A stretch of DNA of 64,000 nt from Thioclava sediminum (GTDB lineage Bacteria > Pseudomonadota > Alphaproteobacteria > Rhodobacterales > Rhodobacteraceae), in contig NZ_MPZV01000004.1 of assembly GCF_002020355.1 (NCBI RefSeq), forward strand, positions 310,001-374,000, in the 5' to 3' direction. The stretch's first letter is position 1. Each line of letters opens with the position of its first letter. The notes under the pieces were generated by a model that ran no database searches, was not told the origin of the DNA, and was given only the letters and a program-made list of their open reading frames with translations. Of this stretch, positions 7,705 to 15,135 are shown in pieces. A program made the translations under genes and the position numbers.

Positions 7705-8025
7705 TTATCGGTCCACTTCTGCGACATGGCTTACCGAAGCAGTTTGAGATAGGACCCAATCTGCTTCTCTTTCTTTCCGCGCCATGAATTCCCGGCGCTT
7801 CTCAAGCCGCAGAATTGTAACCTTGTTCTGATAGATGCCTCGCAGCCCCGCGAAGAGCGCCAGTCCCGCGAAGCCTTCGAATGCGCTTACGTGGGAAAAA
7901 TCGCGATACCCGGACATCCAGGCGAACAACGCGCTGGCTGCCAAGATGGCGAGAGGTAACCAGTCACGTTCGCGCTCAGTTTTCTTGATCGCGTCGGTGA
8001 GGCCAAAATCGTCGTCGTCCTTCAC
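7705..8025 (-). CDS. Small membrane protein
   Basis: A 106-residue protein from a GTG at 8025 with AAAGGAA six bases upstream. The N-terminus is acidic (MKDDDDFGL). Two hydrophobic segments (WLPLAILAASALFAWMSG and FEGFAGLALFAGLRGIY) are predicted membrane helices, and a charged helical tail (RLEKRREFMARKEREADW) follows. It is the last gene of a leftward group of four. Function unknown; small membrane proteins in this position of prophages often affect host entry or exclusion, which here is only a possibility. Confidence 0.6.
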   Translation of the reverse strand: MKDDDDFGLTDAIKKTERERDWLPLAILAASALFAWMSGYRDFSHVSAFEGFAGLALFAGLRGIYQNKVTILRLEKRREFMARKEREADWVLSQTASVSHVAEVDR

Positions 8026-8141
8026 TTGAGTTCCTTTCGTTGGGTTCTCTTAGGAGGAACACTCGGCAAGACCTTCGGCTGAAAACGGGTGATCTGAAGG
8101 ATGGGCTGTGAAATCACACGATGCAAATGCATCAAGCTATC

Positions 8142-8639
8142 TCAATTCCACGGAATAGGATGGTCTTTGACTTTGGCTAGAATTTCGTCCGTGAGCGTCA
8201 AGATGGCCCCTTTGATTACCTCATCAGAATTTTGCGGATCTGTCGTAGAAATTAACTCTTGAATCGTATGACGGTTGTATTCTCGACCGAAGCCAATCTT
8301 AAATTTCTCACCCTCAACCTCGATCACTAGAGGGCGACTCTCCATTCTATATCCATCTGACTTTCGGGCGAATGAACAGCAAGTTGCGGACGCGATGGCG
8401 CGAGCATTTACGGGCATGTCTTCGCTGAAATCGTCTTGAATTTTCAAGTCTAAGTCATTTTTCCGCAGGCTCGCTCGTGCGGAAAGCAACGTTGGAAGCG
8501 CGAATTCTTTCAATAGAGATATCGCCGAAGCTACGGCGTCCTGCTTTTTCAGCCGCGCCGCTTCGGCCTGCTTCTCTCGCTCCGCTTGCTCGTTATCAAA
8601 AGCTTTTCGGCGTTCCTGTAAGCGCTTTTCGAAATCCAT
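8142..8639 (-). CDS. Hypothetical protein with N-terminal coiled coil
   Basis: A 165-residue protein starting MDFEKRLQERRKAF. The first 40 residues are highly charged and form a likely coiled coil; the rest is mixed and ends in a helical segment (EVIKGAILTLTDEILAKV). The gene is noticeably richer in A+T than the flanking chromosome, as expected for transferred DNA. No family recognised. Confidence 0.6.
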   Translation of the reverse strand: MDFEKRLQERRKAFDNEQAEREKQAEAARLKKQDAVASAISLLKEFALPTLLSARASLRKNDLDLKIQDDFSEDMPVNARAIASATCCSFARKSDGYRMESRPLVIEVEGEKFKIGFGREYNRHTIQELISTTDPQNSDEVIKGAILTLTDEILAKVKDHPIPWN

Positions 8640-8819
8640 GTTGGTAGCCTCTCAATATTCTACGCCCTGCGCTCACGCCATCTTGCCGGGTGAATTCGCC
8701 CCAAGCGACTGTCAGGCGCGGCACTAGCGGCTTCAATGATAGCGTGAGCCGGGGGTGTTAAGCTAGTCTTGCGCTCTTCGACGTCGCCTGAGCATACGAA
8801 GTTCGGGCGCATCTCTAAC

Positions 8820-9356
8820 TTAGTCCTCAATCGCGACCTTGTTGCTGAGCAATGCTCCTCGACAGGTCAAGACTGGCGCGAATGAACCATCCTCATCGTC
8901 CAAGAAAACCATTTCCAGAACAAACTTTTTGTCGAGCTCTTTGATCGCTTCTGTATCCGGCACGCCATCGACCGTAGTCTCGAAGCCAGCGTGAAGGAAG
9001 AGCTCAGCAAACCGGCTCGTTCCGGTCGAACTGAACGGGCTTCCGGTTTCGGGATCCACAAAAGCGAACCGGCGCATTCCGAATATCCACACGCGACAAA
9101 GACGCTCGTTTTCTTCTACACTTTGGCTGTCGAATGGAGCGTGTCGCGTGACCTTAATCGCATCAGCGTCCCAATCATAAGCTACGTTAGGATAGCCACT
9201 CGGCATCTGCTCAAGAACTTCTCGCTGAAGTTTGTAGATGCCGAAATCCATCATGGATGCTGGTTGACTCAGAAACCGCTTGGATGTGGCGTCTGGTCCT
9301 GCGATGGCTGGGCTAGCCAGTGAAATCAAGAGTGCGAAAAGAACGGTGCGTCTCAT
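8820..9356 (-). CDS. Putative secreted protein
   Basis: A 178-residue protein with a clear Sec signal peptide (RRTVLFALLISLASPAIAGP, cleavage after AIA). The mature part has no domain I recognise and one or two cysteines. Its start overlaps the stop of the XRE repressor gene (ATGA), so it is translated together with the repressor from the lysogeny-type promoter and is probably expressed in the integrated state, like lysogenic-conversion genes. Confidence 0.65.
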   Translation of the reverse strand: MRRTVLFALLISLASPAIAGPDATSKRFLSQPASMMDFGIYKLQREVLEQMPSGYPNVAYDWDADAIKVTRHAPFDSQSVEENERLCRVWIFGMRRFAFVDPETGSPFSSTGTSRFAELFLHAGFETTVDGVPDTEAIKELDKKFVLEMVFLDDEDGSFAPVLTCRGALLSNKVAIED

Positions 9357-9601
9357 CCTGTGTGGCCCCCATCCGCTCGGACTGTGACGCCTGAACCGTC
9401 CGCAACTTGCCCGCTTTCGAGAAACTGGATTCCGTGTTCCTCAAGCGCCTTTCTGATCGCTTCCGCTGTAGAGTGCTGAAGGCCGCTTTTGCCCGTCTCA
9501 AAGCGGCTGATCGTCGTGAACGACACCCCCGCGATTTCCGCCAATTCTCGCACGCCAAGCTGTAGTGCTGCGCGCGCCATTCTTACCTGCTCCGGCCTCA
9601 T
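9353..9601 (-). CDS. XRE-family repressor
   Basis: An 82-residue protein with a Cro/C1 helix-turn-helix: MRPEQVRMARAALQLGVREL, then AEIAGVSFTTISRFETGKSG. It resembles the short XRE regulators found in Rhodobacterales elements (an EQVRMARALL-type start and a C-terminal LEEHGIQFLE). The ATG at 9601 is preferred, with AAGG eight bases upstream; ATGs at 9607 and 9619 are possible. It faces away from the rightward block and likely represses the divergent promoter through the dyad at 9629-9658. Confidence 0.85.
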   Translation of the reverse strand: MRPEQVRMARAALQLGVRELAEIAGVSFTTISRFETGKSGLQHSTAEAIRKALEEHGIQFLESGQVADGSGVTVRADGGHTG

Positions 9602-9628
9602 TTGCATACCTTGTTGCATATTTCGCTA

Positions 9629-9668
9629 ACAGGGTTATTGACAAATCGCCTACCCTGTATCATATCTA
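9629..9668 (+). promoter_or_regulatory. Divergent promoter with repressor operator
   Basis: A perfect inverted repeat, ACAGGGT (9629-9635) and ACCCTGT (9652-9658), flanks a consensus -35 TTGACA at 9638-9643. A weak -10 (CATATC or TATCTA) follows at 9661-9668. Occupancy of the dyad would block rightward transcription, so this looks like the lysogenic switch of the element. Confidence 0.55.
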
Positions 9669-9705
9669 TAACACGGTAAGTAAAAACGCAAACGGAGTTG
9701 CCGCC

Positions 9706-10326
9706 ATGACCTACGACCGCGCTGCCATCATGAGAGCCGCCTGGGTGATTGTTCGCCGCTTTAAGGGGCGCACTCACGAAACGCTTTCTCAGCTCCTGTC
9801 CCGGGCCCTCAAGCTCGCATGGTCGGACGCAAAGCAAGAGGCTCAGGTCGCCAAGGTGGTCGCTGCGAAGCGCGCCGAGGCTGACGCCCTCGCCCAACGC
9901 TCCAGCGCGGATCTCTTGGCGGAAATTGTGACCCTCGAAAACGCCGGCGTGTTGGGTGGCGCTGGGCGTGCCCGTCTCTCAGAACTGCAAGCTGCTCTCT
10001 GCAAGGCAGAGACACGCGAGGCTGCAGACTACATCGAGAAGCGCAAGCTGATCGCGAGCGCCAAAGGCCGCTTCGCCTCGATCACCTTCATCAAGAAAGA
10101 CGGCACGCGCCGTGTGATGTGGGTCCAGCCCGCCACGCTACGCCAGCATACCAAAGGCGCCGAGGCCTCCGATGCTGGCCGGAGAGCCGCTGAGACGCGC
10201 GCCCAGCGCCATCCCAACCTTCTTCCGGTTTGGGATGCCGAGAAGAAGGCGCCTCGCTCTGTGAACCTCGCGACCGTCAGCCAGATCAAGGTGAACGGTG
10301 TTACCCATGAATTTCGCGCCTGCTGA
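9706..10326 (+). CDS. Phage-type protein with SH3-like C-terminus, unknown function
   Basis: A 206-residue protein starting MTYDRAAIMRAAWVIVRR. The N-terminal stretch LSQLLSRALKLAWSDAK matches a motif (leucine-rich helix ending LKxAWxxAK) widespread in phage and plasmid proteins. A helical middle is followed by a beta-rich C-terminus (FASITFIKKDGTRRVMWVQP, ending KVNGVTHEF). It is the first gene after the switch promoter and so the first expressed on induction. It may be an early regulator or DNA-metabolism protein; I cannot assign a function. Confidence 0.6.
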   Translation: MTYDRAAIMRAAWVIVRRFKGRTHETLSQLLSRALKLAWSDAKQEAQVAKVVAAKRAEADALAQRSSADLLAEIVTLENAGVLGGAGRARLSELQAALCKAETREAADYIEKRKLIASAKGRFASITFIKKDGTRRVMWVQPATLRQHTKGAEASDAGRRAAETRAQRHPNLLPVWDAEKKAPRSVNLATVSQIKVNGVTHEFRAC

Positions 10327-10370
10327 TCAGCGGGCGCATCAACCAAACGAATAAAATAAAGGAGAGAAAC

Positions 10371-11174
10371 ATGCCGATGGACTTCCAGCTGAAATCCCCT
10401 AGTTACGCTGCTGACGCCGGGACCAAAACTGAAATTGGACGCCGTAGCCTTCTTCTGGCTCTCGCAGCAGGCGCTACCGCCGCAGCCGCGATGAAAGGCT
10501 CCAAGGCGGAGGCGCAAACGCAAGAAGACCCGGAACTACTAACTTTGGCAGATGCTCTGCCAGTTCTCGAACGTGATTATCTGGAAGCTTTGGCAACGAG
10601 GCAGGATATCGTTGACCGGTTCGCTCCAACTTGGCCCCGCGCGCCCCAGCAAATTTATCGCTATGGGAACCAATGCACCGAAGAGCGCGGCGTCGATGGG
10701 TTGGCGTTCGCGCACCCCGAAGACAGCAAGTCTGGTGTGCCGGGCGCCTTGATCAGTGTGGGAAAGCCTGAGCACTTCGAGGCCGACATCCGCTACAACA
10801 AAGAGCGCATTGCCCACATCATGAAAACCAAGAGCAAACGTGGGCTGAAATTCCACGAAACTTGGGTTGCTCGTTCCGAGGAGGCGCTGCCCCTTGCAAA
10901 AACCTACTGGGCGGATCTGGAAAAGGCGAAATCCGCATCCGGTATCGATGACGCCAACGGAAGGCTTGCCGCCGTCCGAGAGGCGCTTCACGCTCACGTG
11001 GATCAGATCATGCGCTTCCAGGAGAAGACGATGCAGGGCCTCGTGATCAAGGCTCAGGCCATGACCGCTTGGGGCAAGGTCGAGCCCTTCCAACGCGCTT
11101 TCAACATCCAGGCTAACGATTGGGCTGACGCGATGGCTGCAACCGTCATGCGCCAAGCCCAACTTTCAGCCTAA
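10371..11174 (+). CDS. Exported protein with Tat-type signal, unknown function
   Basis: A 267-residue protein, RBS GGAGAG. The N-terminus contains a twin-arginine signal: GRRSLLLALAAGATAAAA, with the arginine pair before a hydrophobic stretch and AEA-type cleavage near residue 45. The mature part is helical, with LEALATRQDIVDRFAPTWP and C-terminal segments resembling a bundle. No catalytic motif recognised. A Tat-exported protein in a phage-derived element is unusual and suggests cargo serving the host or the lysogen. Confidence 0.65.
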   Translation: MPMDFQLKSPSYAADAGTKTEIGRRSLLLALAAGATAAAAMKGSKAEAQTQEDPELLTLADALPVLERDYLEALATRQDIVDRFAPTWPRAPQQIYRYGNQCTEERGVDGLAFAHPEDSKSGVPGALISVGKPEHFEADIRYNKERIAHIMKTKSKRGLKFHETWVARSEEALPLAKTYWADLEKAKSASGIDDANGRLAAVREALHAHVDQIMRFQEKTMQGLVIKAQAMTAWGKVEPFQRAFNIQANDWADAMAATVMRQAQLSA

Positions 11175-11238
11175 CCGGCAAGACAGCACCGAGGCTCCGC
11201 GTTGTGCGGGGCCTTTCCCGCCTAAAATAGGCTGAAAA

Positions 11239-11751
11239 ATGAACGTGCCTTACAGCATCAATCGACAGTGGTCCGACCAATACCTGCCTGAGATACGGCG
11301 GATAGTTGGCGCTCACTTGCTGCAGGTCGCGCCGGATCACCTCGATCGACACCACGCGACAGACTTGCTGATGCTGGATGGCCGTGACCTACGGATTGCC
11401 GCACGGGTCCGGCGCCCTGGCTACGCCTCCCGCTACCCCTATGAGTTCACGATCCGCTCGCAAGTAGCATCAGGCGCCATGACGGAGTTGGCGAAGATTG
11501 TGAATGGCGAGGGCGACTGGCTGTTCTACGGCCACGCCAGCGAAGACGGCTGCGGGCTGGATCTGTGGTGGCTCATCGACCTGCGGGCGTTCAGGGCAGC
11601 ACTTATCCGGCGCAGCGCAAATGGCTTTCCTATCCGGTGTGGAGACAAGGCCAACGCTGACGGCACTTGCTTCAAGTGGTTCGACATTCGGTCTTTCCCG
11701 AATGACCCACCGCTCGTCGTAGCGAGCAGTGGACACCGACTGGTAATGTAA
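11239..11751 (+). CDS. Phage-type hypothetical protein, possible nuclease fold
   Basis: A 170-residue protein starting MNVPYSINRQWSDQYLPEI. The order of segments (ATDLLMLDGRDLRIAARVRR, then TIRSQ, then WLFYGHASEDG) recalls phage proteins with a PD-(D/E)xK-like arrangement, but the catalytic lysine is not certain. Related small proteins occur near phage replication genes. I give it no function. Confidence 0.5.
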   Translation: MNVPYSINRQWSDQYLPEIRRIVGAHLLQVAPDHLDRHHATDLLMLDGRDLRIAARVRRPGYASRYPYEFTIRSQVASGAMTELAKIVNGEGDWLFYGHASEDGCGLDLWWLIDLRAFRAALIRRSANGFPIRCGDKANADGTCFKWFDIRSFPNDPPLVVASSGHRLVM

Positions 11752-11849
11752 CATCCAGCTCGCATCTCGAGAGAAGACGCTCACGGCGGTGGAAATCACG
11801 AGGGCAAGAGCGTATATATATGCGCAGTTGATTTATGTAGGTCAAAGCT

Positions 11850-12275
11850 ATGCCCAGCGCCAGAGACGTTGCTCAGTTCATTCTCGACGGATGTGGACCG
11901 ATGACAACGATGAAGCTGCAGAAGCTCGTTTACTATTCTCAAGCGTGGTCGACCGTTTGGGACGACGATGTCATTTTTGATGAGCAAATCGAAGCTTGGA
12001 AAAATGGGCCCGTTGTCCGTGACCTCTGGGAAGCGACGCGCGGCAGGTTTCGCGTTGATGACATACCGGGAGGCGATGCCTCCAAGCTTTCGGATGTTCA
12101 AGCCGATACCGTCAAACGTGTGATTGAATTTTACGGCGAGAAAGACGCTCAGTGGCTCAGCGACCTGACGCACATGGAGCAACCTTGGCAAGACGCAATG
12201 GCACAAGGGCAAAATACGCCGATTGAGCCCGCGTCTCTCTCTGAATTTTATTCGAGCATTGCCCCACAGGTCTAA
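11850..12275 (+). CDS. Panacea-domain (PanA, DUF4065) antitoxin
   Basis: A 141-residue protein of the DUF4065/SocA-like Panacea family. The signature is present: MTTMKLQKLVYYSQAW, then EQIEAWKNGPVVRDLW and a C-terminal helical part with WLSDLTHMEQPWQDA. PanA domains are established as antitoxins that neutralise many unrelated toxins encoded next to them (PanAT systems). The downstream gene overlaps its 3' end, as expected of a toxin-antitoxin operon. An A/T-rich stretch before the gene (GTATATATATG) may hold the promoter. Confidence 0.85.
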   Translation: MPSARDVAQFILDGCGPMTTMKLQKLVYYSQAWSTVWDDDVIFDEQIEAWKNGPVVRDLWEATRGRFRVDDIPGGDASKLSDVQADTVKRVIEFYGEKDAQWLSDLTHMEQPWQDAMAQGQNTPIEPASLSEFYSSIAPQV

Positions 12276-12789
12276 AAAACAAGCTCGTATCGAGCGAAAG
12301 ACTGCTGCCAAATTGGCTGCAAAGGAAAAGTCTGCGCGACTGGTTGAACGAGTCCAGGAGAAGCTCCCGCAAGCGAGAACGCCGCGTGCGGGCGCAGACC
12401 CGAACTCCATCTACAGTATGAAGATGCGATGGTCCCGCGAAGGTGCTGACTGTGAAGGCACTTGGAGCTGGGGGGTGGATCGTGACTGCCTGAATAAATC
12501 ATGGGATTCTGAAATCGTTCAAAAGCTTGAGGAGTGGTCAAATCTCACCTGGGGAGAGATTGATAGCCATTCTTCGGAGAGTGGACACAAGATGCACCAC
12601 AACATGAGTTCGAATGACGTCTGTGACGAAGCGCAGGCCCGCCTCATCGAGATAGAGCGATATGCGAACAGTTTGTTCCGTTTCCGGCTGGGCGGAAAGC
12701 CACGCCTTTGGGGCGAACGAAATGTCGATAAATTCGAGATTCTTTGGTTCGATCCGACACATAGTGTTTACCCTGTGGGCGACGATTGA
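12223..12789 (+). CDS. Putative PanA-neutralised toxin
   Basis: The frame opens at TTG 12223 inside the panA 3' end; another TTG at 12259 is possible, and either gives 176-188 residues. The N-terminus is strongly basic (HRSKKQARIERKTAAKLAAK), suggesting RNA or ribosome contact. The C-terminus (FRFRLGGKPRLWG, then FEILWFDPTHSVYP) has the pattern of small RNase-type toxins whose last strands read R-G-x-R-L-W and ILW-DP-H-VYP. I infer a toxin from operon position and this resemblance; the exact family is not recognised. Confidence 0.5.
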   Translation: MSPRLSLNFIRALPHRSKKQARIERKTAAKLAAKEKSARLVERVQEKLPQARTPRAGADPNSIYSMKMRWSREGADCEGTWSWGVDRDCLNKSWDSEIVQKLEEWSNLTWGEIDSHSSESGHKMHHNMSSNDVCDEAQARLIEIERYANSLFRFRLGGKPRLWGERNVDKFEILWFDPTHSVYPVGDD

Positions 12790-13369
12790 TCTTTGATCGG
12801 CACAGGTTCGGGGAGGTTTATACCATTTTTCTTTTGGAAGCCCGGGCCGTTTCCGACTGAGCCACCACTGATCGTGGCATCGACGCGACGTCGTTGCCCC
12901 CTTGCAATCGATTGTAAGCTGCGCTGCTTCTATTGGCGCGAGCACTGGTCGGCGAGCGATATGGCTCCTCCCCCGAGTTTACGAGCCATACGGAATTGCG
13001 TGAAAAGCTACTGTTTGGTGGGCTACTGCAACCATCAGCGGCTTCAGCCTTTCTAGCTAGTAAGTTCCTCAAGCAAGTTGCTCCGGCTTTGCTTGAGAGG
13101 TTGGGGGGCAATCAAGAGTGGATCAAGAAAGTTTCTGACAACTTCTTGTAGCAGATCACTCCGATTGCCCAACCTATTGGGGTTTTCTAGCCTGCCGCTC
13201 GGCAAGGTAGGGATGGGCGTAAAGACTGAATCAAGAAAAAATTGAAACTCCAGTAAGCCATAAGTGCATGAAGGTGCTCAAAATTTTCTTGTTGCCACCT
13301 TTCGTTTGGCCCAATGAATCAAGAGTGGGTCAAGAGTCCATCGCATCCAGTTAAAAGGTCATAGTTGGC
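12790..13369. other. Intergenic stretch with a near-identical 19-bp direct repeat and a possible gene remnant
   Basis: About 580 bp without a convincing gene. A frame at 12933-13151 encodes a plausible 72-residue peptide (SHTELREKLLFGGLLQP, then ASKFLKQVAPALLERLGG) but lacks a good start and may be a degraded 3' fragment. AATCAAGAGTGGATCAAGA at 13110-13128 recurs with one change at 13317-13335. No terminator with a clear T tract is seen. Confidence 0.4.
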
Positions 13370-14824
13370 CTAAGCCCACCAAGGGTAGTAGCCCGCCCTA
13401 GGATGCTCAGCGTCAGCAACTTTGATGAGCTCCAACTCAAGTGCTTTTCGGATTACGCCAGAGGCTTGGGCGGCGTTCTTGGCATCGATGCCAAAGCGAG
13501 CGCACAGCGTGTTATTCCGCATCCTTTCGCCCCCCATGAACTGTAGGACCGCGTGAAAGTAACAAGCTCGGACACGCTCTTCAGCGCTCATTTCTGCAAA
13601 TCGCCTCGGCCCGTATAAAACGACTTGCATAGAGCTATCACCGGCTTTCAGAAGCGGCGCTGGCAGCTGGCACACCTCCACCTCTTTGAACACCTTATCA
13701 AGCCCGCTCCCTTGCTCTTCGCACATACCCATACGCCGCATAAGAGAAGCCATTGCTTCGTTGCGTGAACGTGGGGGCTGATCGATCATACGTTCCGTTT
13801 CCATCAACGGACGCCCTGGGTTCGTAATCTCGATCCTGTCTTCGAATAGTTCTATCTGCGGGCCTGCGCCGGAGATGGTCATATCTTGATGGATCAGAGC
13901 ATTCGCGACCAGCTCGCGTATCGAGAGAGTGGGGAAAAGAGGTTGAGCGACACGGAGCGCTTGCCCAATGTGTTCGTTTTGCGGAAGCAGGCCATTTATA
14001 AACTCGAGAAGGTTTTCGAAGCCAACAGCGTATCCCCTCTTACCATCACGCCTGTGGCTCACCGTAGCGGTGCGGTCGGAGCCCGCATATCGGACGAACC
14101 TTACCCCCTTCCGCGCTAAGCTTGTTTCAAACTCGTCCAGATCAGACGCGAACAAGATGGCGCCGAGATTGAGGATGTTCCAGCGGCCTCCGACATCGGC
14201 CTGGATAAGCTTATCAGATTGCAGCTTGGACAGAATCGCTTCGTCGTTGGTTGGGACAGATTGCCCGGTGAGCCTGAAATAGGAAGCAAAGTCTATCAGC
14301 TTCAGAACGTCTGACGCAGGCACGTAAGTCGCTGCTATGCCATGCTCCCAAGTATAGGGCCTCATTTTCTCAATGAGAGCTTGGTATCTGGCAGGATCGT
14401 CGGTCAACTTAGGTGTCGTGCTTCCGACGCGAACATAGGAAACGCTCTCAAACGCTGTTGGCGCCATAGTCGGAGCCGGGATTTCGAGAAGAACCAGCTT
14501 GCCCTCCGGGTGATCCACGGAACGAAATTTGAGCACTGGCGCTGGGCTGAGCCTTTGTCGCAGCCATAGTTCGAAAGGTTGCGCGCCAACCGTCTTGGTG
14601 AATGGATTGAACTTGGTGCCAACGACGTCATGCGTGCCGTCCTCAACGCCCCAGACCAGAAACGCATTTTCTTTCCCCTCGAGGCGCGCAGCGTTTGAAA
14701 GGGCAGAGATGAGTTTTCCTATGCGGTTTTCGTCACCCAAGTTCTCTTTGAACTCAAGCCAAGCTGTCTCCGTAGCTTGAGAGCGAAGTTCGTCTATCAA
14801 ATCAATGTCGCGCTGAGGATCCAC
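13370..14824 (-). CDS. AlbA_2 (Schlafen-type) DNA-binding and ATP-binding protein
   Basis: A 484-residue protein. The GTG at 14824 is chosen because GAAGGGA lies five bases upstream; an upstream TTG gives a less likely extension. Residues 10-130 form the AlbA_2/Schlafen domain (ETAWLEFKENLGDENRIGKL, then ENAFLVWGVEDG). The middle holds the HATPase_c_4-type region (LSIRELVANALIHQDM, then QIELFEDRIEITNPG), and a C-terminal winged helix follows (FGIDAKNAAQASGVIRKAL). Proteins of this architecture are common in mobile elements and defense islands and are usually called transcriptional regulators, though some Schlafen relatives are nucleases. It is transcribed toward the toxin-antitoxin pair from the right end. 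Likely cargo; the exact activity is not known. Confidence 0.8.
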   Translation of the reverse strand: MDPQRDIDLIDELRSQATETAWLEFKENLGDENRIGKLISALSNAARLEGKENAFLVWGVEDGTHDVVGTKFNPFTKTVGAQPFELWLRQRLSPAPVLKFRSVDHPEGKLVLLEIPAPTMAPTAFESVSYVRVGSTTPKLTDDPARYQALIEKMRPYTWEHGIAATYVPASDVLKLIDFASYFRLTGQSVPTNDEAILSKLQSDKLIQADVGGRWNILNLGAILFASDLDEFETSLARKGVRFVRYAGSDRTATVSHRRDGKRGYAVGFENLLEFINGLLPQNEHIGQALRVAQPLFPTLSIRELVANALIHQDMTISGAGPQIELFEDRIEITNPGRPLMETERMIDQPPRSRNEAMASLMRRMGMCEEQGSGLDKVFKEVEVCQLPAPLLKAGDSSMQVVLYGPRRFAEMSAEERVRACYFHAVLQFMGGERMRNNTLCARFGIDAKNAAQASGVIRKALELELIKVADAEHPRAGYYPWWA

Positions 14825-15009
14825 TTGTTCCCTTCTCCGAAGACGCCAAAACGTTCCCTGCCGAGTAAACGCTGCTCCAAGCAAGGGGCTCGAAACGCAG
14901 TTCGAAGCCTCAGTTTCGGGATAGCTGCATCTCGATCAGAATCAAAGTGCCGGATCGAACAGCTTGAGAGAGTAATGAGGTGAATTGGGTGGAGAAGGGC
15001 GGAGCGAAT

Positions 15010-15038
15010 TGTCCCCCATATGTCCCCCAGCGGGGGAC
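15010..15038. repeat. Putative integrase arm-type sites (right)
   Basis: TGTCCCCCATATGTCCCC (15010-15027) matches the left copy exactly, and GTCCCCC AGC GGGGGAC (15022-15038) adds an inverted box. This lies 45 bp inside the right core repeat. Confidence 0.6.
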
Positions 15039-15040
15039 TT

Positions 15041-15078
15041 AAAATTCAAAGGGCTCAGCCTTTTAAGGCTAAGCCCTT
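15041..15078 (-). terminator. Element-borne terminator for tRNA-Lys
   Basis: A 12-bp stem (AAGGGCTCAGCC / GGCTAAGCCCTT, one G-T pair) with loop TTTTAA, followed in the minus direction by TTTGAATTTT. It lies just downstream of tRNA-Lys and inside the element, so it supplies the terminator that insertion separated from the tRNA. Confidence 0.7.
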
Positions 15079-15083
15079 GAGAA

Positions 15084-15135
15084 TGATGGTGAGCCGTGCA
15101 GGATTCGAACCTGCGACCCACTGATTAAAAGTCAG
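15084..15135. repeat. Right attachment repeat (attR) within tRNA-Lys
   Basis: Exact copy of 1182-1233, covering tRNA-Lys from the anticodon stem to CCA and three bases beyond. Recombination between the repeats would excise a circle of 13,902 bp and leave one intact tRNA. Confidence 0.93.

Larger units (their letters stand above)
1182..15135. mobile_element. tRNA-Lys-integrated element, phage-satellite-like (about 13.9 kb)
   Basis: Bounded by a perfect 52-bp direct repeat, the right copy inside an intact tRNA-Lys gene. Contents in order: tyrosine integrase, small DNA-binding proteins, iteron-like repeats, a DUF5681 (small-terminase-like) gene, two small proteins, an ejection-protein-like 620-mer, then a leftward block (two hypotheticals, a secreted protein, XRE repressor) and a rightward block (phage-type protein, Tat-signal protein, phage-type protein, PanA toxin-antitoxin pair), and a leftward AlbA_2 ATPase. 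Base composition is visibly less GC-rich than the flanks. No portal, capsid, tail, lysis or large terminase gene is seen. The pattern fits a phage satellite, or a heavily decayed prophage with cargo; choosing between them is inference. Confidence 0.85.

Noticed and set aside
12793-13056. Plus-strand frame of 87 codons after the toxin gene
   Set aside because: Poor start, unusual composition and overlap with another weak frame; left as non-coding.
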